Position numbers and translations under genes: made by a program
Shown: positions 36,132 to 47,634 of the stretch, in pieces
Numbering within the stretch: the stretch's first letter is position 1
How the letters are laid out: the number at the start of each line of letters is the position of its first letter
NCBI RefSeq assembly: GCF_020921035.1
Contig: NC_063152.1
Span: forward strand, 12,476,001 to 12,540,000
Source of the DNA: Rhodamnia argentea
Taxonomy: Eukaryota; Streptophyta; Magnoliopsida; Myrtales; Myrtaceae
Direction of reading: 5' to 3'
Length of the DNA stretch: 64,000 bases
The notes under the pieces: generated by a model
Database searches by the model: none
Told to the model about the DNA's origin: nothing
The model's input: the letters and a program-made list of their open reading frames with translations, nothing else

Positions 36132-36886
36132 GGATAATTACCAAAACAGTCATAAACCTATTCTACAAATGTCAATCCAACCCTAGGCCATTTAATATGT
36201 CCAATTCATTCCTAAAACTTTTAACAATTATTAATTTAGTCCTTACGGTTAATTTTGGTTGGAAATCATGATGTGGATGCAAGTCCTTCTACGTAATATG
36301 GTTGATGCCGACGTGGATAATTTTTACAAAATTTTAATAATTTTTTTATAATTTTTCTCTTTTTTATAAATTTCTCTTTTTCAATTTTTATTTTATTTTC
36401 TTTTTTGGCTGTGGACCAACAAGGCCATGACATCCTCACCAAATATGGGTGTGGTTGCACCGCCCAAATCTGGCAAGGGTGTTGTGACCTATGTTAGCTT
36501 GCCCCCGCGGGATCGCCACCCTTTATCCTAGCTATTGTAGCAAGTGTGTTGCCTAGGGCACAAGGGGCACAATGACTTGACATCATCCTTACGCCAAGGC
36601 CTCGGATCGACATAGCGAAATAAGAAAAAAGAAAAAAGAAAGAGGAAATCAGAAAAAGCTAAAATTGCAAACTATGTCCACGATAGCACGGGCTATCATA
36701 TGACTATGTCATGTATAATGATCGGCATCCACATTAGCGATTTTCAGTCAAAATTGGCTTGAATAACTACATTGGCAAACCCTTTAAAAGTTCAACACTA
36801 AATTTGCCAACAAATTAAAAAGGTTTAAAACTGAATTAACATATATATAATAGGTTTAGTATTTTTTTTTTTTTGGTAATTTTTCC
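36132..36886. mobile_element. MULE-like non-autonomous element with target duplication
   Basis: The ends are inverted: left 'ggataattaccaaaac', right end in reverse 'ggaaaaattaccaaaa', and both continue with a 'taaacctatt' string. The flanking direct repeat TATAGTA (36124-36130 and 36888-36894) has one extra T between it and each end, so the duplication is 7-9 bases. The core is GC-rich with a pyrimidine/purine tract on each side. No coding capacity. Confidence 0.65.
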
Positions 36887-36894
36887 TTATAGTA

Positions 36895-37509
36895 AATAAT
36901 AACTTGGAATAGTCGAGCCAAGTAACTCGAGTTTGTGATTGAACGAAACATTTAAACCGGAATGTGGGTAATGATTCGATTTAAAAAATGTGGGTAGTGA
37001 CAAATAAATGTTGGTTTGAGACAAAGAAATTGGAATGATTAATTTGAGTAGAGGCAATTTTAATGAAGAGATCCAATAAAAACATAATCCTACATAAATT
37101 TTCCTTGTATGGTTAATGTTGAATTGGTTTCCCAAAATCATTGCATTATTGATTTCCCAATACGGATACGCGAGACTTGGGTTATGAAAGAATGGTGACA
37201 GATAGCTTCGTTCCAACTTTCCGACTCCATACCTTTTCAGTCCATGTGACAAAACAACATTCTATAAGGTTATCATGATATCAATCCCAAATTGCTAGGG
37301 ATTGCTCAAATGATAAAGCTTGTCCTTCCCGGCCGCTCGAGGCTGACCAAATGGGAATTAATCCGGTGCTCAAAAGTTCCCGACACTGCGTTATTATTAT
37401 TATTATTAAACGTATGATATTATTATCCGCCACCAATTCTTGCATTTGCCAACTAAACTCCCCAACAATGCCAAGAAATATCTGCACAATCTTGTGATAC
37501 CATCGTTGA
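36895..37509. other. Spacer between repeats
   Basis: Contains a (TTA)n microsatellite at about 37388-37408. The 121-codon open frame on the minus strand (36887-37252) is AT-biased and unlike any known family; not called. Confidence 0.4.
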
Positions 37510-38000
37510 CGTATATCGTATTTTAAGTTACTAGATGAATGTAAGACTAACTTCAAGTGTTGCGTCACTTCTTATACATTGGGATTTGCCATAAAATAAA
37601 ATAGCAAGGACACCCGGTTGGAAGAAATTCTCTCGAATAGAGGATGGATGAGTTAAGTAGCTAGTCAAGCTAAAAGTCGAGATTTTTAATGCCATGAAAG
37701 AACTCTCATACAAGTTTTTTAATGCGTTTGAGGTGAGCTGGTAAGTCCGGATAGAACGACCTCTATCTTGTATAGCATTTAGGGGGCGAGATAAGTTCAG
37801 ATAAGATTTCCCTCATTTCACAAAAAAAAAAAAAAAATGCAGCCAATAAAGTGTTGTCCCTATTCGAGGGTAAAGTAGGGTTAGGAACAACGAAACTCTC
37901 ATGGTAAACAAATTTATTTTGTGAGTTCGTTATTACTAGTAGTTACTGCAATGGATTGGAACATGGCAATGTACAATACTTGAATCCTTGATGTAGATAC
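37510..38000 (+). repeat. Distal marker block of the NIP duplication, copy 2
   Basis: Partner of 28430-29035, same orientation. It includes a poly(A) run at about 37821-37836 that is not in the partner. Confidence 0.65.
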
Positions 38001-38402
38001 TATATAGTTTATTCTTATTCTTCAGAGATTACTAGCGTAATAGGAGTATCCATCGGCCCTAAGTGATTGGGATTGATAGGGAAATTCCAATTCATTGGCT
38101 CTTTTTGGCTAAGGCTGAAGCACCTACTTTCTAGTAATAGACTGAAAGGCAATGACTGGAGTTGGGAGAGTCAAAACCAAAAAGGGAATTTCTCACTTCT
38201 TTCACCTATTCAAAGCTGTGCATGAGACTTTCATCTTCTTTTATCACTGTTGATTTTGCCCCTTTCTCTCTCTCCCTCTCCCTCCTCCCCCTTCCTTTTT
38301 AGAGCGCAATCGAGTGTGCAAGCCTCACAACTATTGTTCTCCTTAGGCGACCGAGATGAAATGTTGCACGAAATGTCCTGAAGCACGCCATTGTCTTTTG
38401 AG

Positions 38403-38448
<46 letters not shown>

Positions 38449-40631
38449 TGAGTACTCGATGACCACCTCACATTGGTAGCTCGTCCTCTAGCCGAACCAC
38501 CGTAGGGTGGTCATGGTCCCATGACACAACCACCTCATGGGCGGTCTTCGTGTGGCGGCAGCGACGGTCACTACACGAACTGGAACTATACTGCCCTAGG
38601 TTTTTCTTAATTCCAACTCTATAAGTGTTTTTTGTCTTCTACCAACTGTTACTTTTATGTACACCAAACAAGCAACAAGATTACATGTTTACGTCATATC
38701 CCTATCCGGCAAAATAATCCAAGCGGGCAAGCATACTCTCCTTCTTTTATTTTTGGGCCTTTCTCAGCATGGACAGAACTTAGAAAGTTGGAAGGGACAA
38801 AGATCTTCAACATGGTTCGGCATTTATTTGGGCTTGAAAAGCCCATCTCAACCACTTCAAAGGCCCACGATGCCAACACCTGATGTCATCACGTCCGTTT
38901 ATCATGACATCAATCTCCAAACTAATCGTAAAGATCGATGTCGTTCCAAGGTGCTCGTGCTCATAATTGATTGGGCTGGGTCCGCCTCGTGGGGCCCCGG
39001 CGGCCCTTTGTTTTTTTAAGAAAAGAAGAAGAAGAAAAGTCGAAAAAGGAAAGAAAAAGATTATTGAACGTTCTCGATAGCCACCGGCGGAAAGAGAGCA
39101 CGCGCTTAAAAAGAAAAAGGTAAAGAGGGAGAGAGACGGCGGTCCCAGGGAGAGGAGGCAGCTCCGATTCGACGGTGAGAATTTATCGAAATCGGCTGAA
39201 ATTTTAGAATGTTGAGATCAGGATCTACAATTGTTCGTGGATATACTTCTCCAAATGTTCTCCGGTTCGAACCCATTTGGTGCGATAATAATGTTATTAT
39301 AACTGAGCTCATTTTGTATGGTGTTTGCTATCCTATAAGATTAGTGAAAATTTTTAGTGGACCTAGTGATTTTTCCCGTAAATGGGGTATCCTGTTTTTC
39401 TGCTTCATCTTTAGTTTTCAACACTATATTTACTGATGCGGGATCGAAATTGCCGAAATATCGTAACCGTTTGATCTTGAATAAATCTAAGCAGTATATT
39501 GTTGTCGGATAAGCACAACCATAATCTATACCCTAGTATATTGATCAACGTAGCGCATCCAGAAAGGTCAACCCGAATCCAGTCAACCTCTTTTGCTGAC
39601 TTAGAACGCTATTTTGGAGTTGTGTAATTTGCTTTCTCTCTCCCACGGTGGTTGTGTCGATTCTCGAGGTTTGACTTTGAGGATTTTGGACGAAACAACC
39701 TAGGGGCGCTCCGGACGTTGAGCGCACAATCAGTACTCCTTGGAAAAAAAAAAATTTGTACGCTTTTGGGGGAAATTTGTACGACGAATTCTGCCGTTGG
39801 ATAGAATGTGAAATGAAATAGTTGGATTTAACAGGCTCGATCCAACGGTTCAAAAGTCGTCCGAACGTTCTCGATCTAAACATAGTCTTTATACCTAACT
39901 AATTGCACATAGTTAAGTGAGCTCCTAGTAAGGAAATTCCTTTCGAACGAAAAAATCAAATGCACTTTGGACGGGGACATCCCATCTGGTAATTTCTGGT
40001 TCACGCTTGTCTCCAATTGGTCGAGCACGAGAGTTTTGACTCAGTTGTAAGTACGCTAGACCTATGAGAATCGATAGGGTCGTGTCGTTTCTAGTGTAAA
40101 CGTTGAGTCGTGTAAGAAAAATGTACGATGCACTGCGTTGGCGACGAGACCGGACCTCTTCCGAAACTTTGTACATTCGAGAAAGACAAGTAGACAAAAC
40201 AACTCGTGGTCTTTGGGATTGTCAAGATAGAATGAGCATTGACTATTCATTACTATGCTTCTTACTGGGGATGAGCATGATTCCAATGTAGGGTCGGGTA
40301 TCGAAAATTGGACGTGTGGGAACTGATCCAATTCCAAATTTTTGGGTATGTAAGGTATGGAACAAGCCTTTCTATTTTTCTTGTTCTATATCTTGCATGA
40401 TTATATATGGCATTCGATGATGAGTATGTAATCTAAAATTACTATCTTGAGTTTTCATTTCCAACGATATCCATGACGGAAATTTTTACTTTGTTAATGT
40501 TTCTTCGTGTGTCTAAATATGAGTTGTGAATCATTAGAGATGATATTTCACTACAATCGTTTAATTAAAAATACAATAGAATCTAGGTAGAACCCGAAAT
40601 TGACCCTAAAACATGTGATATGGTAAGTTCC
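38001..40631. other. Intergenic region, simple repeat plus unassigned repeat-like DNA
   Basis: Contains a pure (CT)n microsatellite at 38405-38443. The balanced-composition stretch 39170-40340 has several short open frames in both directions (for example 39545-39883 and 39925-40197, minus) but no protein motif; it may be a decayed LTR or retroelement. At about 40268 'ggggatgagcatgattcc' looks like a left terminus of the hAT-like family. Confidence 0.45.
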
Positions 40632-41275
40632 AAGTAGGAGTGAGCATGATCCGAATTGATTTGGTTTCCTCAGGAACCGGAGAAAGCACCGGTGGTCCCT
40701 GTTCCTATCCGACACTGGAGATGGGACCAAAGGTCTCTAGAATCGAATCAGACGGGACGGACCGGTCCGGTTCGGTGGAACCGAAGTTTAACATAATGAT
40801 AGAACTTAATGAATTGAAAATAAATAAAAAGAAGAAGTTCACTGTTTACTGCACAAAAACTTAGTGAATAGTATTAAATGATAGAGAAAGAACTTTTGTT
40901 CTCATTTGTTTAACATGATAGAGAGCCCCAAATTGAGTTTTATATTTAAAAAATAGAAAAGAAAAAAAGAAAAAGAAGCATTGTTGGTCCAGTTAGGCGG
41001 TCCATTGATCTGGTTCTCCTACTAGAATAAAAAACCAGATTGCTCGGACACCGGTTTCACTTTAAGTAATCGGGAGCCGGACCGAATCCGCTAGTTCGAT
41101 CCGATCCGGGCAGTTCCCGATCAGGTTGATCCATTATGTTCAACCATAATTTCAGGTTTTCGGGATATATAAGGTAGGTTCCAGATTTCAAAAATTAAAT
41201 AACCGATTTCGAAGTGTAGGTTTTAGGTTTCAAGTGGAACCCGAACCGATCCCGGAATCGCTCACCCCTACTTCT
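40632..41275. mobile_element. hAT-like non-autonomous element
   Basis: The ends are inverted: left TAGGAGTGAGCATGATCC, and right end in reverse TAGGGGTGAGCGATTCCGGG. The interior is full of 'ggaccggtccggttcgg' and 'aacccgaaccgatccc' strings. Same style and size (about 640 bases) as the nested element at 5163-5808. No convincing 8-base flanking repeat was found here. Confidence 0.6.
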
Positions 41276-42116
41276 TCAAATTTTACCATCATGTGTTTCG
41301 ACAATCGCGATCCTTACAGACGTAAAGAACTTCATTGTTTCGTATCTTCTATACGTTTAATGTTCAAATTTTCTTTTTACTTTGAAATTTTCTTACGATA
41401 GTGACTTGTTTTTTAAAGAGAAAGAAACGGTTTAAGAATTTTAGTCCGATATGCAATGTCATTCATAAACTTTGAATTTATTTTGGGCGATCTCTATATT
41501 GTATGTATCACCATCGACCAACAGCCACTATTTACCCCCATTGCCGTCGCCTATCGACTCACGGCAACATCTCTCTCTCAACTAACATCGGTCTCGACGA
41601 GGTCCCAAAATCGTTGCTAGTGGATGATCATGCACACTTTCCAAATAACTGTTATCTTGTGCTAACAGTAGCTTAATAGTACTTGTTAAAAATGCATGTG
41701 TGGGAGTGTTTGGCGAATGAACTTACACATCAGGGATTGGGTGTGATATGAGCACTTAATTTGTCATAACCGTCACATAACTAATTAGCATAATCTTTCA
41801 AGTATACGTGAATCCAAGTGACTATATTGATGAGCTCAGATTTGTGCTTTCCCTTAGCAATCTCCTCGGGTAAACGTATTTGACTTCTGCTACATTGATC
41901 CAACAATCTCCTAGCTCGAGCGTCGGACTTGTTTTTATTCCACCCAATCGCCTCGGCAATAAGTGTGTTAATGATAGTCACGCTGTTCTAGAAACATTCA
42001 TATTCTAACCACTAATGACTTGGTCGAGATGGGAATGCAACGGGAACTCAAATGATTCGACGAATGCGACCTATCCATCAAATTCGAGTATTCCCTCTCG
42101 ACATAATCTCTGGAGA
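41276..42116. other. Spacer
   Basis: Ordinary AT-rich intergenic sequence. The open frame 41781-41981 (minus) is unassigned. Confidence 0.4.
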
Positions 42117-44035
42117 CTAAGCAATAAGAAACTAAATCTCTCTTGATCCCGATGCGGATGGCTTGCATTTCACTAGATTAGGAAAGGCAAACTTACTATG
42201 CCTTTCCTAATCTAGTAGTCCATTTGTTAATTTTTTTAAGTGACACCAGAGATTAATTTTTAGAAAAATATATTTCAAATCATTCTTTTTTTTTTTTTTT
42301 GAAATAAATGCATGCGCACAGCAAAAACGAGAAAAGGAAAACGACAAGCGAAACTTCGTTAGCCCTAGCTCTCTTCATGGACTCCATTAAGGCTTTGAAA
42401 CGCTTGCAATATGAACGGGTCTGGTCAGGCATCATAGTCAGGAAGATGAGATTTAGTGTCGTAATGTCCTTGTCTTGTTCGAAATCAGCTGTACGAATTT
42501 GACTTGAGAAGAGAAAATGGCGCCGGTGGCTCTTCTCGATGGCCTTGCCAACTGACCAAATCGTGTCTACACGCACCTCGAATTCGCAGAGTCCCTTCTT
42601 TTGCTTGAGATTCCAACGTCGAAAGTCCTCAAATTGGATATAAAAGGTTTGCGATGTCATTCTAAATAACGACCCGCTTAATTAGCCATCACTTTAGATT
42701 TTTCTTTTGGAGACTTGACGTGTGAAACGATTCGGGTCGTCGCATATGGTGACGGAGCAATTTGGAGCAATTTTCCTTTTGTAGATGTGTGATTCGGTAA
42801 TCGACTAGGCTCCTAGCTGATGTGACAAGGGCAAGAAGGGAAGGTGAAGTAGGGTTCTTGAACTTGCATTGATGCTCATTTATTTTTCAATTACGTTAAC
42901 TATCCAAGTTCGATAAATTTATTATGCCTTGGATCGTAAATCCATCCTTGTATCCTAATTTAACTGGAAAATTATCAAAAGAGTCCTAAACATATTGTAA
43001 TTATGCCATTTCAATCCTAAACATTATTTTTTTAACCAATTGAGTCCTAAACTTATTGCATTTATGATAATTTAGTTCGTTTGGTGGCCGGGCATTGACG
43101 TGGCGTCTTTGGTGCACCCGCAGCCATTGAAAGAAAAAAAAAAAAAAAAAAAGAGAAAAACATTTAAAATGTGGAAAATACTAAAATATTATTAAAATTG
43201 TTCATGTCAGCATTGGTCAAATAAATGGATTAAGTTGACATAAATGTAAAAAGTTTATGACCCAATTAGTAAAAAAAAAAAGAGTTTACCTTGTAACAAG
43301 TTTGTGACTTTTTTAGCAATTTTTTTCCTGGTTTGTCTGAGCTTTATTTAATCCTAAGTGCATTGCCAAGCACGATTTAAAAGAACTCATGTGCCACGGA
43401 ATGTTAGGTTTCTGTCACCCAAGTACCCTTAGGGAATCTTTGATTTGGAGAAGCAAAACCAAATTGAATATTTGTCTTCATTTGTTCAAACCAAACCCTA
43501 TCCTATCACGTGACATTACGGTCGGGGATTATTACCAAATTATTGTGCTGGAACAGGGGTTTTTTTCTCGTTTATCACATGACATTATTAAATCAAATAT
43601 GCTTCGTCTGGATTGCGACGTTTTACATCTTATAATAATGTCAATTTGACTCTGGGCTCTTCCCTATGGACTCCCCTTGATTGTTTATACATACGAAGTC
43701 AATAATTTCTTTGCCCATGCCCGGCCATGGTCGACCTTGGCTGTGCACGATACGGTCGGGAAGATTACCATATTAGTTTTGTATCGGATGATAATTCGGT
43801 TATGAACTTTTCAATTTTGTTGATGTCGTCCAAAATTTCTACACGAAAATTCCAACAAGGTTGTCTTGGTCAATTACCACAGAAAATTACTGACGTAGTA
43901 TCCAATCATCATCGGTCGTCCTCGTATCACACTACGATGGATAACTTCTCTCGAAAGATCATCCTACATGGATCGCCGCTTCAACTCCTTTCGATTGCGA
44001 CCGGTCATAGAGGACTACATTGGAATTCTGCATAA
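42117..44035 (+). repeat. Tandem segmental duplication, copy A
   Basis: Runs parallel to 44303-45905. Shared landmarks in order: 'ctaagcaataagaaactaaa' (42117 and 44303), 'gactccattaaggctt', 'ctggtctggtcagg'-type strings, 'agacttgacgtgtgaaacga' (42711 and 44999), 'gatcgtaaatcca', and 'tttatttaatccta.gtgca'. Offset is about 2.2-2.3 kb. A minus-strand open frame (42280-42660) contains 'IWSVGKAIEKSHR', which is also present in copy B. I recognise no protein family. Confidence 0.8.
42966..43328. mobile_element. MULE-like element inserted in duplication copy A only
   Basis: Left end 'ggaaaattatcaaaagagtc', right end 'gacttttttagcaattttttt' plus 'cc', inverted to each other. Copy B (about 45230-45245) lacks these bases and reads straight through 'tatcctggtttgtct'. 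Flanks are 42956-42965 (taatttaact) and 43329-43338 (tggtttgtct), a possible 10-base target duplication with four differences. A pure A tract and 'gttcatgtcagcattggtca' lie inside. Confidence 0.75.
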
Positions 44036-44302
44036 AACCTGTTAAATATGTCTCGAGTTTTAAATCGTTTATGGAAACGATCCGAATCTACATCGGAGAT
44101 TTGTTTTTGTTGGAGGAAGATTCACCTTGTGCATTGGACGAGTCACACTGCGGAATGGATGCTGGCGCTACAGGACAAAAGGGAAGGGCTCACACGTAAT
44201 ATGTAATATTGTGGGGCCCATGGAGGAATAAAAAGAAAAGAAAGGAAGGGTTTGCTTTTACTTCTCTGTGCAATATAAGCCGTATGACAGTGGCATGGGC
44301 GG

Positions 44303-45905
44303 CTAAGCAATAAGAAACTAAATCTCTCTTGATCCCGATGCGGATGGCTTGTATTTCACCGGATCAAAATAGGCGAACAAAGTATGGTGCAAGAGAAGAT
44401 ACCGTGATTCGTTTGTTTCACGAAAAATGAATGATTTAGAAAATATTTTAAAAAAATGATCGCTCGTATCATTTGAAATAATTAATTATTGAAAATTATT
44501 TTTATTATCACATTTTTGTAAATGATGAAAATATTTTTCGTTCACTTATTCTTGTAAGCGATACGAGTGATTATTTTTAGAATAATATTTTTCAAATCAT
44601 TCATTTTTAACGAAACAAACGCATGTGCACAGCAAAAAGGAATAAATAGGAAAACGACAGACAAAACTTCGTTAGCCCAACTCTCTTTATCGACTCCATT
44701 AAGGCTTGAAAATGTTGCAATATGAACTGGTCTGGACTCCATTAAGGCTTGAAAATGTTGCAATATGAACTGGTCTGGTCAGGCCATGAAACGTCAAAAC
44801 CAACCGTAGGTGGGGCATCATAGTCTTGAAGGTGATATTTAGTGTCGTAATTCCTCGTCTTGTTCGAATTCGCTGTATGACTTCGACTTGAGAAAAGAAA
44901 ATGGTGCCGGTGGCTCTTCTCGATTGCCTTGCCGACGGACCAAATCGGGTCTACACACATCTCGATTTCGCAAGTCCTTTTTTTTTTTTTTTTTTGAAAG
45001 ACTTGACGTGTGAAACGATTCGGGTCATTGCATACGGTGACGGAACAATTTGGAGCAATTTTCCTCTCACAAATGTGTGATTCGGTGACCAACTAGACCT
45101 CAGCTGTTGGGATGAGGACAAGAAGGGAAGGTAAAATAGGGTTCTTGAACTCGCTTTGACACTCATTTATTTTCAACTACGTTAACTATCCGAATTCGAT
45201 AAAATTATCATGCCATGGATCGTAAATCCACCCTTATATCCTGGTTTGTCTGGGCTTATTTAATCCTAGGTGCATTTGCCAAGCACTATTTAGAAGAACT
45301 TATGATGTTAGATTTCTGCTACCCAAGTGGCCTTTAGGGCATCTTTGATGTTGAGAAGCAAACAAAATTTGAATTCTGCATGTTTGCCTCCATTTGTTCA
45401 AACCAGACCCTTCCCTATCACTTGACGTCATTAAAATCGAATTAGCTTCGTTCTGGATTGCGACTGTTTACATCTTACATTAATGCAAATTTGACTTTTG
45501 GTTCTTCACTAGGGACTCCCCATGATCGTCGTGAGGTAGATTTGTGCGCATATGCATGCGTGGTCATTATTTCTTCGCCCATGCTAGCCCATGCTCGACC
45601 CAAGTTGTGCTCACCACAGTCGGGATAGTTACCAAATAAAATTAAACCATTACTCAGTCCCAAACTTTTTTTAATTTTGACAATCCGATGCTAAATTTCT
45701 GCACGCAAATTCCCATGTGATTTTCCCGATCAATTACCTCAATAAAATTATCGACATGTCATCCATTCACCGCCGGTCGTCTAACGAAGCAACGATGGCG
45801 CGAACAACTTTATTAGAAAGATCATTCTACATGGATCGACACTTCAGCTACTTTCAGCTGCAATTGGCTAAAAATAATTACATTTGAATTTCACGCAAAG
45901 GTCTT
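44303..45905 (+). repeat. Tandem segmental duplication, copy B
   Basis: Partner of 42117-44035. A minus-strand open frame at 44742-45092 carries 'IWSVGKAIEKSHRHHFLFSS', matching copy A. Both copies are interrupted in other places, so this is either a decayed gene or non-coding DNA. Confidence 0.8.
44692..44777 (+). repeat. Perfect 43-bp tandem duplication inside copy B
   Basis: 44692-44734 and 44735-44777 are identical ('gactccattaaggcttgaaa' start, 'tgaactggtctg' end). Copy A has this stretch once, so the event came after the larger duplication. Confidence 0.9.
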
Positions 45906-47634
45906 GAGTTATATCGGTAAAATTAGGAAGATAATGACTGAATTGATATTCCATACGATAGATTTAGAATCGAATTGAAATTACCTACGATGAGATTTAC
46001 TGGCTTACCTTATTACTCCGGTGTCTGTCGGTTTCCAAACGCAATATGAGTATGTCCGGCTGAACGTACTGTGACTGTACATATCGAAATCCACATGCAG
46101 GATCAATTGTGTCTCCATGTAATGTCTCCTGATGTACCCATGCAATTTCTCACATTCATGATTTCAATGACAATTCACCAACTTTAATGAATTTAGCAGG
46201 AAAAAAAAAGAGAAAAGAAAAATTAAAGGTTGTTTGTGACGGACAACTTCCCTAGATATTTTGATAAATCAAGGTAGGTGTCCGCACTATTCTTATCTGT
46301 GAGACTTTATTAACGAGGTGACGTCACCGTAAAGTGAAGAAATTTCTGTTGGGTGGCATGTCAGAAGCTTAGTTGTACGACGCGGGATATCGTGTCCGTG
46401 AAAAACAAAGTTTTTGACATTTATCTATGTTTTGCAAAGGGAAAATGAAAGTCCTTGCGTAGTAAAGTGTAGTTATCGGTATCTATTTGTCTGTAAAAAT
46501 TATTGCTGTGTGTAAATTTTATTTCTTCGCGGTAAACCCTCGACTTTCGGCAAGTAATTTCTAGTAATTAAAATACCCTCGGTAATGTACCTAATTTGTT
46601 CATGGTAATCTTATTTCATCTTCATAAACTAATTAGAGTGGTCGTCGGACAAGGGTCGTGCAACCTCTCGCTAGTAGCCGGAGACTGGAGGGGATCATGC
46701 TGCTACGTTGTCTTAGACTTTTTTTTTGGGTCCAATTTTGAATTTGAAAATTATCTTTTTGGCAATTTCTTTTTAATGCAAATTTTCTCTTCTAATTTTA
46801 TATATCTTATTTTTAGCTTCTTTTTTTTTTTGGCATGTGTATTATTTGGTTTTGTCGGTTAGTTTTTGTGAGAGGAGATATAATTAGGAATATTATGTTT
46901 AACAAAGAAACACAAATCATTATTTTGTTCGTCGGGTTCTCATCTAAATCACGAGACTCAACATCACTAGTCTCTGAGAATGTTTCAATGACACAGATGG
47001 TCGTCCACGGTGATTCATCTTCCAGAGAAAAAACCGACTCAAGGCCATCTTCTTCGAGAGAAATACGTGTCTTCTTTTTAACCGCCCGATCGAGAGGTTA
47101 ACAAAATTGGATAGTTCAGATTGATTGCAATAAGTTTTTTTTTGTTTTGGGTCGAATGTTGGAACAGTTCTTTAACAGCAAGGAATTTAACCTTATGATT
47201 CGGTGGCTTGGACCTCGCCGCCATGCAAAGAAATCCAGTGACGCTACGAAAACGACGGCGGCAATAGAGAAACGTCCACGTCCTTTCCTCGGTCGTCGAA
47301 GTCCTTTTCAAAAACATGACAAAATCAGTCATACGTTCATTAAATTGTACAGCAAAAAATAAGAATAAGATAATCCCATCCCCCCTACTTGGCCGCCAAC
47401 TTGTCAAATTATTTCCAAATGCCAGCGTTTCCACCCGTTTCTTTTCCCATCTGGGTGCTGGAGATTTTCTCGCTTGTTTTGTCAGCTACAACGCTAAGTA
47501 CGGAGCACAGCATTTGCTGGTCTTTTGCCATTGGTGTAGCTCCGTGACCTCTCTCTCCCTCGTGCCCAATATTGGTTCCAAGCTCGAGAGTTCTTGCCAT
47601 TAGTTCCCCCGGGAGAGCGAGATTCCTCGTCGTG
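45906..47634. other. Intergenic region upstream of the receptor kinase
   Basis: AT-rich to about 46900, then more balanced. Open frames at 47078-47434 (minus) and 46835-47101 (+) are unassigned. The last 100-200 bases, with 'cctctctctccctcgtgccc', are the likely 5' leader of the kinase gene. Confidence 0.4.

Noticed and set aside
39250..39285. 'ggttcgaaccc' resembling a tRNA B-box
   Set aside because: No matching A-box, acceptor stem or anticodon arm could be drawn upstream; probably chance.
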